This document shows, piece after piece, positions 10,948 to 23,231 of a stretch of 64,000 bases of DNA. The stretch spans positions 26,701,001 through 26,765,000 of the forward strand of contig NC_091674.1 in the NCBI RefSeq assembly GCF_042453785.1. The letters are read 5' to 3'. Numbering within the stretch: the first letter of the stretch is position 1; each line of letters opens with the position of its first letter. The DNA is from Malus domestica (taxonomy: Eukaryota; Streptophyta; Magnoliopsida; Rosales; Rosaceae). Under the pieces are notes generated by a model. The model did no database searches and was not told the origin of the DNA. It saw only the letters and a list, made by a program, of their open reading frames with translations. A program made the position numbers and the translations under genes.

Positions 10948-12298
10948 GGGGATAAATCTGTGGCACCATATTTTTTACGCAAAATTTGACACAAGTTTTA
11001 AAACCATTAAATTATCCCACTATCAATGGTTAAGACTTAGTCTGATAGCTAATTAGTTATTATTAATTTCCCTTCGTAAGAAATTATTATTACTTTTTTT
11101 ATTACTTTTTTTAACTTATATGCAAAATAACAATTAAAATGCACAGTAATCAATCATGCCTCGTATGGTACGAATTTCAAAGGTTAATCAAGTAAGAAAA
11201 CTCTCAGTAGCTCTCCATCTCCAGTTTGTATTCACCACTAATTAATGATATTCTTACCATAATTTTATACCACATTTTTTTATCATTTTAGATGGCAGAT
11301 GGGTTGGACAAGCTACATCATTTAATTTCAGTCTTTTTATTAATTAAAACACTTAAATAATCTTAGGTGGAAGAATGAAACTCCTTGTATACCACAATCA
11401 TAATTTAATTAACAATTGTTTTATTAATTATTGATTAACATTTTGAAATTAAATGCTAATTAATTTAGATGATATGGCTGTCCACATCAAATGCCACCTA
11501 AGGTGGTATACAATTGTGGTACAAAAATATGATAAGAATAACATTATTGTTCACCACTGCAGGCCAAGGAAGAACATGCTCTCCCCTACGCAGGCACTCC
11601 TTCATATTGGATTTTCGAAGTTGTTCCGTCTCTTTTCCTTGTTCACATTGAGTGAAAGAACCTAAATTTTCTTTAAAAAAAAATTGACTATCTTCCAAAT
11701 ACAAAAGGTTCATTGCTCTTCTTTAGTTTTAATCCGGGTAATTTGGAAACTAAGGGTTCCTCTTTTTCGACATGAGTATCAAAAAAACAAAACTATTCTA
11801 TCAGCCAACGCTATTTCTTCCCTTCCTTGTTATTTATCTCTGGAATTCAAAAGAGTTCTGCAATGATTTGCATAAGAATTAATATTTAACATCGTTTAGT
11901 AGAAGCAAAAAAATTATCTCAAGTGAGGATGGATAGAGAAGAGAGATGGAAGATTATTTTTTTTTGTTTTTGTCAGCACTGTATGAAGTATGACCTTAAA
12001 GCTGGGGTTAACTTTCAATAAAATAGAGAACAGAAGAGATTGTTGGTGAAGACCAAGAGAAAAGAAAAGGAAAAAAATGGAAAGTTAATGGGGATTAGAA
12101 GAGATTGTTGGTGAAGAACAAGAGAAAAAAAGAAGAAGAAAGGTTTCATATTTTTACTTTCAATGTATGTTTTTATTTAAAAAAAACAAATTAATTAATT
12201 ATCATATTAGGTTAAATCTCAACTATTGATAGTGAGATAGTTTAATAGTTTAAAACTTGTGTTAAATTTATGTAAAATTATGGTGTAGGATTTACCCC
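10948..12298. mobile_element. 1.35-kb long-TIR element (MULE-like, non-autonomous)
   Basis: The first 110 or so bases (from GGGGATAAATCT, including ACACAAGTTTTAAAAC and CACTATCAATGGTTAAGA) are matched as an inverted copy by the last 110 or so bases (including ACTATTGATAGTGAGATAG, ending GGATTTACCCC). Long subterminal inverted repeats of this kind are usual for Mutator-like elements. A target duplication is not clear. The interior has a second, smaller foldback at about 11370-11530 (GTATACCACAATC inverted against GGTGGTATACAATTGTGG) and a roughly 60-bp AG-rich duplication near 12030-12140. No transposase frame is present. Confidence 0.65.
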
Positions 12299-12726
12299 AT
12301 TAATAATTATTTTTGTACGTCTAACTAGTTTGTTCTCCTAGCTATGTGCCAAAAATACTACCTATACATTCTTAACTTGTAAGGAAAAATTACAGATGTC
12401 CATATAACCCAAACACATTCTTTTCCAAAAATTTAAAAAAAATGATAAAGTGAAGCTTTTATCCTTTTATTGAATAAAAAGGTGAAAGGAATAATGAAAA
12501 TTTGACACCTGTTTTAGGGGTTAGTAAATTCATCACTTATATATTAAATATTACCGAGAATAAATATAATAATATATAGTTATGCTTTAGTAAGACATAT
12601 TTATAGTCAGTCTTATGTTCAGTTAAAAATTTTTCGTCATACTGTTATTTTCATTACGATTTATCTTCTAGTTACGATTCGGCATGGATCTACTTTGTAA
12701 TCATATATCTCGTCGGTTTTTGTGAC

Positions 12727-12856
12727 ACTAGCAATAATGTCGCTTTGAAAATGCGACATTACATTGTTTTATGTCGGATTTTTGCTAAATTTCCGACAGA
12801 AATCGGATTTCTCGTCGGTTTTTTCTCCGACGGTGATAGCATATATTGTAGTAGTG
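12727..12856. mobile_element. CACTA-type terminus fragment
   Basis: The right edge reads, on the minus strand, CACTACTACAATATATGC, like the terminal repeat of plant CACTA elements. It is followed by Cs and Gs in CGTCGG / CCGAC subterminal words that recur across the fragment. No matching left terminus with a 3-bp target duplication was found, so only a remnant is called. Confidence 0.4.
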
Positions 12857-12927
12857 ATATACCCATAAAGACTAACTGTTGTACAATCAAACATATATAA
12901 AATATCCTCCACAGTCCCAATCAATGT

Positions 12928-13448
12928 ATAAAATATCGATGATATCGGAAATATCGGTAGTCCAAAAACACGGAAATTTCGATGGAAATATCGGGATATT
13001 ATCGATATCGATAAAAATTAAATAAAAACCACGGAAATTGTTGGAAAAACTTGGAAATTTTTATTGAAACTTTGCAAGATGTTTATTTAGTCAATTATCT
13101 ATTAGTTTATCACAAAAAATTGGAAGGAAATGCATTGCATGATAGATATAACTGATTTAAGTTGATTATATAGCGAGCTGACAAACATTGTGAGTGTAAA
13201 AAATATGTAGTAATTAATGGAAGAAGTTTAAACACACCATAATCATTTATATATAATGAATTAGTACAATATTTTACACTTTATACATTGCATGGTAAGA
13301 TACATGAGTGACTTAGCAAGGTCTAAAATATCGATGATATCGGAAATATCGGTAGTTCCAAAAAATATCGATAGTCCCAAAAAATATCAGTAGTCCAAAA
13401 ACACGAAAATTTCGATGAAAATATCGAGATATTATGGATATTTTAGAC
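12928..13448. repeat. ATATCG-rich repeat pair, second copy a foldback MITE
   Basis: The words AAATATCGATGATATCGG and AATATCGGTAGT occur at 12929-12960 and again at 13324-13355. The block 13321-13448 starts GTCTAAAATATC and ends GATATTTTAGAC, a perfect 12-bp inverted end pair, so it is a 128-bp foldback unit. The earlier copy has lost its right end. Confidence 0.6.
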
Positions 13449-13831
13449 TATGGTCCCAATTACTCATGTTACTCACATATGATTTAGTCATCAAAACGCA
13501 TGCATTCACCAATGCATGTGTATGAGAAAATTTTAGAATATATTAAAGTGCCGATACTCAAGTTCATACACAGAGACTGCAGAAAGCCATGTGCAGGTTT
13601 ATAATAAGTACGGCGGATTTTCAAAGACCATTCGTACGGCCGCATGCATGAATAGTTTTTTAGGGGAACGGAAGAGTCAAATTTTATGTAGAAAATTAAT
13701 TTTGGAATTGAGCGTCAAACCAGCTAAAACACGCTTTAAGGTTTGGATACTCGTATTATTTGTATTTTAGGGATTCCGCCTATTCCTCACAAGGTCTCTA
13801 CTTTTCTTTTTGTGTTATGATATCCTTCTTG

Positions 13832-14195
13832 AGACTTTTGGATTAAACTTTATACGAATGGTTTGTCTAAAGGAAATTTTGGTCCTGTTACTTGTGGGGG
13901 CAGTTTCAAAGAATTTCGTGATTGGTTTTTTGGCGGTTTATGTCAGGATATTGGCCATTGAAATTCCTCTTTCGCAAAAATTTATGTCATTATTATTGGT
14001 GTGGAATTTGTTTTTTAGAAGGGTTACCGTTGTCTTTAATTAAAGTGACTCTTCTAGTATTATTTCCGTTTCTCTATTAGAATGATCTTGATCCTCCTTG
14101 TCTTCTTCTTGTCTCAGAAATGTTGTAGCCGATAGTTTTGCTAACATATGCATGTCTTCTACTAATTTGGTTTGGCACGATTCTCGGTTGTCCAT
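13832..14195 (+). pseudogene. LINE retrotransposon RNase H remnant
   Basis: Forward translation gives DFWIKLYTNGLSKGNFGPV followed by TCGGSFKEFRDWFFGG. This matches the start of the RNase H domain at the end of plant LINE ORF2 proteins (WIKLNTDG...GxxxCGG). Then come two in-frame stops (after CQDIGH and after GVEFVF). After a frame change the C-terminal motif appears as NVVADSFANICMSSTNLVWH (family form: REGNxVADxLAN). The copy is broken by stops and a frameshift. The 5' part of the LINE is absent. Confidence 0.65.
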
Positions 14196-14587
14196 ACTGC
14201 TTTGTTTACAGATTACGTGTGCTTGCATGGATTCCGCTTTACAAACTAATGCATATCCCATAATGATGTATTATTTTTTTTCTTTGTGGGTTTTGGCTTC
14301 GTCCCCCTTTACATTTATTCTTTAATGATCTTTATTATTTACTAAAATTATATACATGCGGGACAAGAGGTCAGTTTATTGTAGAGTTAGCCCTTTCTAA
14401 ACGCTCTGAGCAGGAAAGAAGTAACCTAATTTGCAGGTGATGGCTAAATTTCGGGGTCTTGATTCTTTCTGATTGTCATGTACTGGTTTAGACAGTATGA
14501 TTAATATGGTAGACCAATAACCAAGCCTTATATGTAGCTAACTTCCTTAATCAGTTATCATCCTTTTACTAAAAAACAACTAACACG

Positions 14588-15062
14588 CAGGGCCGGCCTT
14601 GAGAATAGGGGCCCTGTGCAAAATTTAGACAAGGGCCTTCATTTTCTAACGGTGTATTTTTTTATATTATTTCTTAACTTTCAATTTATTCAATAAAATT
14701 GAAATATTACAAATTAGGGAATCAAAAATAAGTTTGTTTTATAGGAGTTTTTTTTTTTCTACCTTCAAAAGGTCTTGAATTCAAAACAAGGTGAATGTTT
14801 TTGTGTAAATTTGTCTGCTCAATAAGTTATAACATGCAAAAAAAATTAAAATTCTAAAGCAAAGCCATAGGGAATTGAAACCCAGTCCTAGGTGAAGGAG
14901 TAGGAAGCCTAAACCACTACCGCTTGCAGATAACTTCGATATTCTCTTGCACATTTAGTATATTTATATGTATATGTGTACATGTAAAGAAATTTTGGGG
15001 GCCCTTCCGAATTGGGGGCCCTATGCGGTTGCACCTTTTGCACACTCTCAGGGCCGGCTCTG
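14588..15062. mobile_element. 475-bp non-autonomous hAT element
   Basis: Inverted ends CAGGGCCGGCCTTGAGA and (right end, reverse complement) CAGAGCCGGCCCTGAGA are flanked by a perfect 8-bp target duplication CTAACACG at 14580-14587 and 15063-15070. The GGGGCCCT words near both ends are subterminal. A TIR starting CA with an 8-bp TSD defines hAT. There is no transposase. Confidence 0.9.
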
Positions 15063-15626
15063 CTAACACGCTTAGCTTCATGATATTTTCAACTGATAAA
15101 TGCATGTCTAAAATTAGATGGAGCACACACACTATGCGTGCCTAAAATTTTCTTTCGGTTGAAATATTTGTGTGTAATTTAAAATGAGAATATAAAAGAA
15201 AATAAAAAAATCGTTGAAAATGGAAGTAACGTGAGAAAATGTAGAAAGTGGGGGAGAGAAAGTTGAAAAGTAAGATGGGTTGAATTTACTATCTTTGTTA
15301 TTTCACTATCTTTCAATTGATAAAGAGTATTCTTTTTAGTAATAGCGTGTGTGTGTGTTGGGGATTGAGGCGAAGGGTTGGCTCTTGGTTTCACAGCTGG
15401 GCGGAGACTAAAATTGAGTTTCAAACAGCCAAGAAAATTAGATTGGTACTTGACTACTGTGATTCACATGGTGATCAAAGATTGCATAATTTCCAACCTA
15501 ATAATCGTTGTGCATGTGTGCTATATGCATAATTTCAAACAAAACAAAATAAGTTTAATTTCTTGCAGGAGCGATTCAAAAATGACTTATAGGACGACAC
15601 AAATTTTGAAGAGAACATTAACCCAA

Positions 15627-15675
<49 letters not shown>

Positions 15676-16438
15676 TAAAATATCATCCCGAAGTTAGATC
15701 GTCTATGAGTACTGCGGTGTCGCCATTTTTCCATTAGTCAAAACTAATCAGAGGTGAGAGAATAACAACAGTACTTTGGAGTGGTTGACGAGGATTTGAA
15801 GCTTTTGATTTATTTAAAGAGCTTTGGTCAACCCTCACAAATATACTCCTCCCATGGCAATGACTTGGACTTTTAATCACATTTCGATAAGGAGAATCTC
15901 GTAAAGTGAGATTTTTTATGGACTTTCTATTACTTTATGTTTTTGAGATAATTTTCATGCTAACATTATAAAGTATTGTGAAGAAAAAAAAAACATGAGG
16001 TGGTGGAGAGTCCATGAAGAGTTCCATTTTTGTGAAAGTCTCTTTAACATTCCTCTTACTTACATAAGATGAAAACTAAATTATTCTTCTTTTTTATACA
16101 CTTGTGTTCATTAACACATGGATATCGAATTCATTCAAATTCCTTTTTTATGTATCTAACAACAAAACAATTGAAAACGATTAGACTAAGTATGTGTTTT
16201 AACTTTAAATTCGTAATACAATACTTGAAAAAATCAAGAATCAGATTGAGTAGCTCGAGAGAACTAATTGATCTCATTTATAATTTTTTTTCCTTATGCG
16301 ACGTGTTTACTTGGGGCTCTAAGTTTCTTGGACAAAGGGGCTATTCATTTATTAGATGCGTTGGGTCTAGATAAACCTTAACAAGAAAGGCACCATACAT
16401 TCACGTACAAGCTCAATATATTTATTTCTTGACTTGCT
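15063..16438. other. intergenic, no gene recognised
   Basis: AT-rich spacer with a (TA) run at 15629-15672. Short open frames here show no family resemblance. Confidence 0.5.
15629..15672. repeat. (TA)22 microsatellite
   Basis: An uninterrupted TA dinucleotide run, likely polymorphic in length. Confidence 0.95.
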
Positions 16439-16604
16439 TAGAAAACGACATTGTTGCCTCTCGGCCGTTGCCATATTCTCAACGTAAGACAACATTACAT
16501 AGTATTGACTATTCACATTATAGAAAACGACATTGTTGCCTCTTGGCCGTTGCCATATGGTCAACGTTAGACAACATTACATAGTGTTGACTATTCACAT
16601 TATA
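16439..16604. repeat. 83-bp tandem duplication
   Basis: Two adjacent copies of a unit starting AGAAAACGACATTGTTGCC and ending GACTATTCACATTAT, at 16439-16521 and 16522-16604. They differ at only a few bases (for example TCTCGG versus TCTTGG). Confidence 0.9.
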
Positions 16605-16713
16605 ATACGAAGTTCATTTTTTCTATACGTTAGAAGCACTACGTTCGATATTATTAGTCTCACAATTAAGTATGGAAGTCTTGTGTGTAATAAGTCAATT
16701 TGTAACTCATTTA

Positions 16714-16959
16714 GGGGCTATTTGATGGGCTGGTTGAGATAGGTTGTAGCAATTATAATGGACTTGAATCTAGTCCTTTGTTTGTAGCGTCAAAATATGA
16801 GCTGGACAGGACTGAAAATGATGGGTTATGAATTCACAATAAAGTGAGTTATCTAACATGTTCTTATACATACATAAGTAACAAGTCTTGTCTTACATAT
16901 GCATGCCAATACAATTGTATTCTTAAGACCCAATCTCATCCAACCCACCAAATGGACGC
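16714..16959. mobile_element. Tourist-like MITE (PIF/Harbinger)
   Basis: A 246-bp unit with inverted ends GGGGCTATTTGATGGGCTGG and (reverse complement of the right end) GCGTCCATTTGGTGGGTTGG. TTA is duplicated on both flanks (16711-16713 and 16960-16962). The TTA target duplication is the signature of PIF/Harbinger elements. Confidence 0.8.
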
Positions 16960-16962
16960 TTA

Positions 16963-19530
16963 AGATATGTGTAACTAACTAGGGACGGACCACAATGTAC
17001 CCACCTACCTCAATTCTTCAAACCACCTCAATTCTCAATTCTCATCTTAGTTTCATCCTCGGAATGTAATTAGGATTAAGTTACTTGTAAGTAACAACTA
17101 ACACTGCACTTAGTGCTGTGCTAATTAAGCTTAAGTGGATTGGGAAGAGGCCTAACTAGCGGGAGGGTGCATGTCAATTTGAAGTAGCTACTTGGATGGT
17201 TCAGTGTTTGGTGGCAAATCGGTGGTCGGTGGAGATATACATTCACATTGTATCATTACTGAAAACACAAAGCCAAGAACAAATATATCTACATATTATA
17301 TATATAGTCTCTTTTGGAGACATCACCATTCAATATCATGTCACGGTTGACATTCTTTGGACGTCTCCTCAATCTAGGCTTGGTCTATCTCTGCTCTTTA
17401 GATCAAAAATCACAGCTTATATATTATATATGCCTCATAAAATTGAGAATTTTTTTAGTAGGCTCAGATCATAGGGTGGTACATCACATGTCATTATATA
17501 AGTTAAAAAAAAGAATTTATTTTTCAAGTGTCTAACTATTTATATAATGACTCGTAGGGTAACAGTCTGTATTCCAACATACTCTTGACAAAATTAGTGT
17601 TGCTAATGACTCGTGGGGTAATGCTATCATCACATTATAATTATGCATGATTAAATATTAGTCATTGGAGACACTAGTTTTACAATCTAGCGGTACATAT
17701 AAACTGCGGGTTGAATTCCATGAACTGCGAATTTGAAATTTGATTATGACCGATCTATCCTGTGGCTTAACTAAAATTCCAGTGTCGTTCAATCATAAAC
17801 TTTAAAAAAAAATTAATATTAATTAATTCTTTGGAACCTAATGGGCTGGGCTGAGTCAATCTATTGACATCCGATTCCTTGCTCATGCTGCTATGTCGAC
17901 CCTAAAGTCGGGCAAGGTCTACAATAAGGCCCAGTCCCGCTTTAGACGAGACAAAATTCACTTGCTATTTTTTTTTATTTAACAATGAAATAATGACATC
18001 TAACAAAGCTCTTAAGACACATAATCTAACCGCTTGTTTAACGGTATTCAATTTCTACTTTGTTATATGTTGTTTCTAGTTGAAACCTCATAAACCACTA
18101 TTGTTAATTCAAAAACAAAATCGAGACCTCGCATGTATTTTTGTATCACCCAATCCGTTATTGTCACATACAATCGATCATACCCAAGAACCTTTCTTAT
18201 TTAGGACATTGTTTTAATCATGTTTGGCATTTAGTATTTGGATTAGTATCAATTGGCGATGGTGGTGGTCCAACTTCAAAGGGTTCGTGAACATATTGTA
18301 CACTTTCAATCCAACTTTTATACGTTTTTTGGATTCTGATATTTCAAACCTTACAAAGTGAAAAAGTCAAACAAACAAGAAGTAAACGATGCATAATTTG
18401 ATAAATCAACCTAAGACTGAAGACGAACAAGCAAGTTGGTTCGAGTTCGCCAATTTAAAGATTAGATTGTAGAAACTTCAAACTTTCACTTTCATATTTT
18501 TTTCTCTAATTCTTTTTTGGTGATGTGCTGTATTGAGTAATCAAAGCTCAAACGTCAAAATCAACTCTTTATTTTTTTTTAATCGATCATTTTAACTTTA
18601 TAAGATTTTTAAAAAATCTAAATACACTCCAAATTAACCAATGAATTTATATACACATTGATTTTTATTTTTTTATTAAAAAAAATGATAACTGGTGACA
18701 AACCACGATTATTTACCTCTTATGTCAAAAGTAATATTTTTCAATCAACGTGTATTTGATTGAAAAATATTTCTTTTGATGAATTGAACATGAAATTAAT
18801 GTTTTGGACGCTTCACCTGAGTTAAGATTTCATTTTTTTTTCATTGTTATAGTAATTTCAATGCAAATTAATTGATATCTTAATAGATATTCGCGATTGA
18901 GCCGCCTTCTAAATTCTAATCCAATTTAGTTACCCGAAGAAGAAAGGGGAGGACAAAAGGGTTCAAGGAATTTTTAATAAAATAATAAGAGTTGTGGTAA
19001 AATTACATACTTTGGTATATTTAAAAATTTTATGGAATTATTACATACTTTGGTAATAGTGTGACCAGTAAGCCATAAAATTACAAGTTTGATAAGTTAA
19101 AGAATCGACATCCTTTGTACCTAGTCTTTTCTTTTTAAACTTATTAGCTAATTTAGTTATGAAAAATATCATGTACCTAATTTTTATTGTGATGTAACAT
19201 ATGTTATTTGAAGTTGTGACATCAAAACAATTTCTTTTAAATTCGAGTTTGAATTTGTTTTTTTAATTTTTAAAGATTAAAGTAGTTTTTTTAACAAATA
19301 ATATCAAGAAAAGAGATTCAAGCCTGAACTTGAATTACATATTTTTTGCATAGATTAGAGTAGTTTAATTATCACTTTGCCATTAGAAAAAATTATAGAA
19401 AAATAAAAGTGGAAAGGCATATATGTAGCATAATATTTTCTAAATATAGTGACTTTTATTAACTTACCAACAAAAATAAAAATAAATAGGTGTGAATAAA
19501 AATGGGGAGAGGAGTTCAAAGAGAGGGGAG
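16963..19530. other. intergenic, no gene recognised
   Basis: AT-rich spacer with poly-A and poly-T runs. No reading frame with family resemblance and no RNA gene was seen. Confidence 0.5.
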
Positions 19531-19542
19531 GTTGGGACTAAG

Positions 19543-22065
19543 TGTCACAGCCCGTTCTGAATATTTAATTTTTGATGATGTGAAATGATAGTTTTACCCT
19601 TGAACGTTTCGTGGTATTGTGTGTTTGTATTTTGGGTTAAGAAATTGGGCCAATTAGTTCTATTCCTAACTAATTGGACCCAATTAGAACTAAAAGATTA
19701 AAGAGTTTTGATTGGTGTGCATTTTGGGACTACACACACACCCATACCCTTTCTCTCTCTTCTCTCTCGTACTCTCTCTTGGACTCTCACTCTCTCTCTC
19801 TCTTCTTCCTCGTACAGACCAAGCTCGAGGTGAGCTTCTCAGTCACAGATCGAAGATTCTAAAGGCACCATTGCACTCCTCGTGCCATTTCGAGTTGATT
19901 GGTACCCATTTCAGGTAAGAACTCGTCTGATATCACGTTGAAAACTCAAGCTCCGAGTTGAGCACTATTCATGAACTTTTGGAATGGTTATGTTTTAGGA
20001 CAATCCAAGCTCACGGCCAGCTCTAAGAGGTTCTTATGAAGCTCGGAGTGCTTCGTTGGCTCGGTTTTGACGTTGGGATCACGAGGTTAGAAGGTGGCCG
20101 GTTTTGGTAGGATTTTCCTGACAATTTTTCGAAGGATTTGAAGCTCCAAAGAGGTATAACCTTCTTCCTCTCGTAATTTGTGGCATTTTGGTGAAAATTT
20201 TGTGGAAAATGGTGCAAAAACGAGTGAGAAAAAGGCAGTTGCAGGTATGCCTAGAATCCGGTGTCGGTGACACTGTTCCGACGTCTAGAGGTTGAAGGTG
20301 ATGCGCGTGAGGCCGTGCCCTCCCCGGCGCGTAAGGGCGCGTGAGCCACAGAAAAATTATTTTAAAAATATCACGATGTTCGTGAGGTTGTGTAGGTCAT
20401 GTTGGTATATTCAAATACCAAAATTGAGTTTTGTATGAGAAGTTATTAGCTAGTTTTACCTATGTACTTTAAAATAACGTTTTTATAGTTAATTCGCATA
20501 TAGGTGAGACTTATCCCGAGGACGAGCGTATTCAAGGGTGACTCGGGGGCTACGACCCTTCGACATACCAGTGAGTGGGCTTTTGATTTTTAGTATATAT
20601 TATATACTTGATATTTTCCCAGAAATATGTGTTTAAATAATAATATGCCATAAATGCCATGCATATAAGTTATAATTCATACATGATTTGGTATGTAATG
20701 CTTTACATATATAAATGTGGTGATGTGGACGCTCAGGTAAGCTCAGGTAAGTTGTGTTTGGTTATGTGAATCATCGATGATGCGATATGTGATTGAATAA
20801 TGTTGAGCTCATAAAACTGCACTTAGGTTGATTATGATTTAGCCATAGATATGGCACATGCCTGTTTATTATGTCACCTCCCGCACCATATGCTCATATT
20901 GGATCCAATTTAGGTGCATAGTCTTGTCGTACAGACCTTATTTATGGTTCCGACTCGTAGGTGACTAGTGATTTATCGTCCAACGATTATGTGAGAGTAG
21001 TATTGAGCATGATTGTATTACACTCATTATTGTCGTACAGACCTTTTTGTTTGGTTCCGACTCTTGTGCAGTATATTGTCGTATAGGTCATAGTAGTGAC
21101 TCCGGCTAGAGTGACTTTTGAGCTATGACTTTCCAGCTCACATGTTATATTTCTATGAAATTATTCTTACCTGAATTACTTACTCTATTATATCTTGGCA
21201 TGGCATACATATGAAAATGATTATATGACGTATGAATTGAATTGAATTGATATGATTTCATATATATTTATGTATATACTTATATCTTGATTATGAGAAA
21301 AATTATACATGTTTTACAACAAGGGGTTAGATATGTTGTTAAATGAAATGGTTTTGTAAAACATTTGTTTTTGCCCACTCACGTTTTCTGTTCCCCTCTA
21401 GGTTTTAAGTAAGCTTGTTCTTGGTGGTTAGAGGACGTCAGCAGTTCTAACCTATGAATTCAGTTGTACAGACTACCATAGGATTCTAGCTCACATGTTA
21501 TATTTCTATGAAATTATTCTTACCTAATTACTTACTCTATTATATCTTGGCATGACATACATATGAAAATGATTATGTGAAGTATGAATTGAATTGATAT
21601 GATTTCATATATATTTATGTATATGCTTATATCTTGATTCTGGGAAAAATTATACATGTTTTACAACAAGGGGTTAGATATGTTGTTAAATGAAATAGTT
21701 TTGTAAAACATTTGTTTTTGCCCACTCACGTTTTATGTTTTGCGCCCCTCCAGGTTTTAAGTAAGCTTGCTGTTGGTGGTTTGAGGACGTCAATAGTTCT
21801 GACCTATCTAAATAATAGTAGGACATTTCTGGTACTGTATAACTAGTACTTGTCCTACTGGACTGCACCTAGACTTATTATGCTCTGATTAGGAGTGTTT
21901 ACTTTTGTAACTAACTCTTATCACTTCTTGTTTAGTAGTGCACTCTAGTAATTCGGTTTTTAATTATTCGTATATTTCTTATCTTTATTGCTTCCGCACT
22001 GTGCACATAGCTACGTCACTCTCACGTGACGGTCAACATGCCTTGATCTCAGTCGGGGTGTGTCA
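19543..22065 (+). repeat. solo LTR, 2.5 kb, copy A
   Basis: It begins TGTCACAGCCCGTTCTGAA and ends CGGGGTGTGTCA, and has the 5-bp target duplication CTAAG on both sides (19538-19542 and 22066-22070). One LTR with its own TSD and no internal region means a solo LTR left by recombination. An opposite-strand copy stands at 57193-59459. No open frame is conserved between the two. Confidence 0.85.
21135..21808. repeat. 353-bp tandem duplication inside solo LTR A
   Basis: The stretch from AGCTCACATGTTATATTTC through GGTTTTAAGTAAGCTTG and GAGGACGTCA occurs at 21135-21460 and again at 21488-21808. The copies have small differences, including a 10-bp loss in the ATTGAATTGAATTG stretch. The sister LTR at 57193 has the region once, so the duplication happened in this copy or its lineage. 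Confidence 0.85.
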
Positions 22066-23231
22066 CTAAGGATGGGCAAATACTCATCGGTTATGGGTAA
22101 CCACGGTTACCTGCCCATTTAAATTTCACGATTACGGTTATAGATAACCGTTTAGATAAATAAACGGTTATGGGTATAACCGTTTACCCGTAAAATTTAA
22201 ATGGACTGTTATGAGTATTAACTGCGGTTATAAACGGATAACCATTTACCCATTTATTTTATATATGTAAAATTAACACAAACCATGTTCCCTATCGGAC
22301 AAAACTTAGATCAATGCTATTGACTATAGTACATGATTTCTATAGCTAATATAATATAGTTTTCCTTAACCACTTTAAATTTCATGGTCCATTATATATA
22401 TTATGTTAATATTTTACATTTTGAGTTAAATAATCCAAGAATACTATCTTTTAACAGTTTTCGTAACCCCAGAATACTTAGCAAATTTTATATTACCTTC
22501 ATTGCTAACAGTTAAAAATATTGTCTGTAAATTATTATTTCAATTATTGGAATGGTATAAGGACTTAAAAAATTAAAATGCGGAAATGTATTATGAATGT
22601 ACCTATAACAGTGTTTAATTGTTAGAAAAAGAAAATTATGACAATTTTTTTTTAATTTTCAAGTTGTTAAAAAAACATGTAGACGGGTGAAAAATGAGTA
22701 AATGGTAAAAAAGAAAGGATAAACGGGTTTAAAAATGATAAATGGGTAAAAGGGTACTAAACGGTTACAGTTAAATGGGTACACGGTTATGAGTATGGTT
22801 AACCGTTTATAAACGGTTATGGATATGAATATAACCGTTTAGACAATTACCTAACGAGTAAACGGTTATGCGGGTATAAGAATAAACGGTTATGGATAAA
22901 TAATTACGGTTACTCGTCCAACATAACTGTTACTCATCCTAGTTGGGACTCAGGGGAGGAGGCCAAAGTGGGTCAGAAGACTCAGAGACACGTTGATTGT
23001 AGGTAGCACCATGTGCTCGCATGTCACATGCCCCTCTTCTGATTCATTCATTTCATTTCTTACCCCCTCCTCTCCTTTGCTCTCCTCTCTCCTCTCTCCT
23101 CCTCCTCCTCCATAGCCTCTCTCTCTCTCCTCAGTCGTAGTCAATACTCATCGTTTCCAAGTCAAAGGACAAAACGAAACAGAAGCCAACTCATTCAATT
23201 TCTAAGCTTCTGAAATCAGAAGCAGCAAAAA

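Larger units (their letters stand above)
19539..22941. mobile_element. hAT element split by an LTR insertion
   Basis: The 8-bp target duplication GTTGGGAC lies at 19531-19538 and 22942-22949. With the LTR at 19543-22065 removed, the element starts TAAGGATGGGCAAATAC and its reverse complement starts TAGGATGAGTAACAG. It is then about 875 bp long. The words AACGGTTA and TAACCGTTT recur many times near both ends, as subterminal transposase-binding repeats do in Ac-like elements. No transposase frame is present. The element ends about 290 bp upstream of the kinase start codon. Confidence 0.8.
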
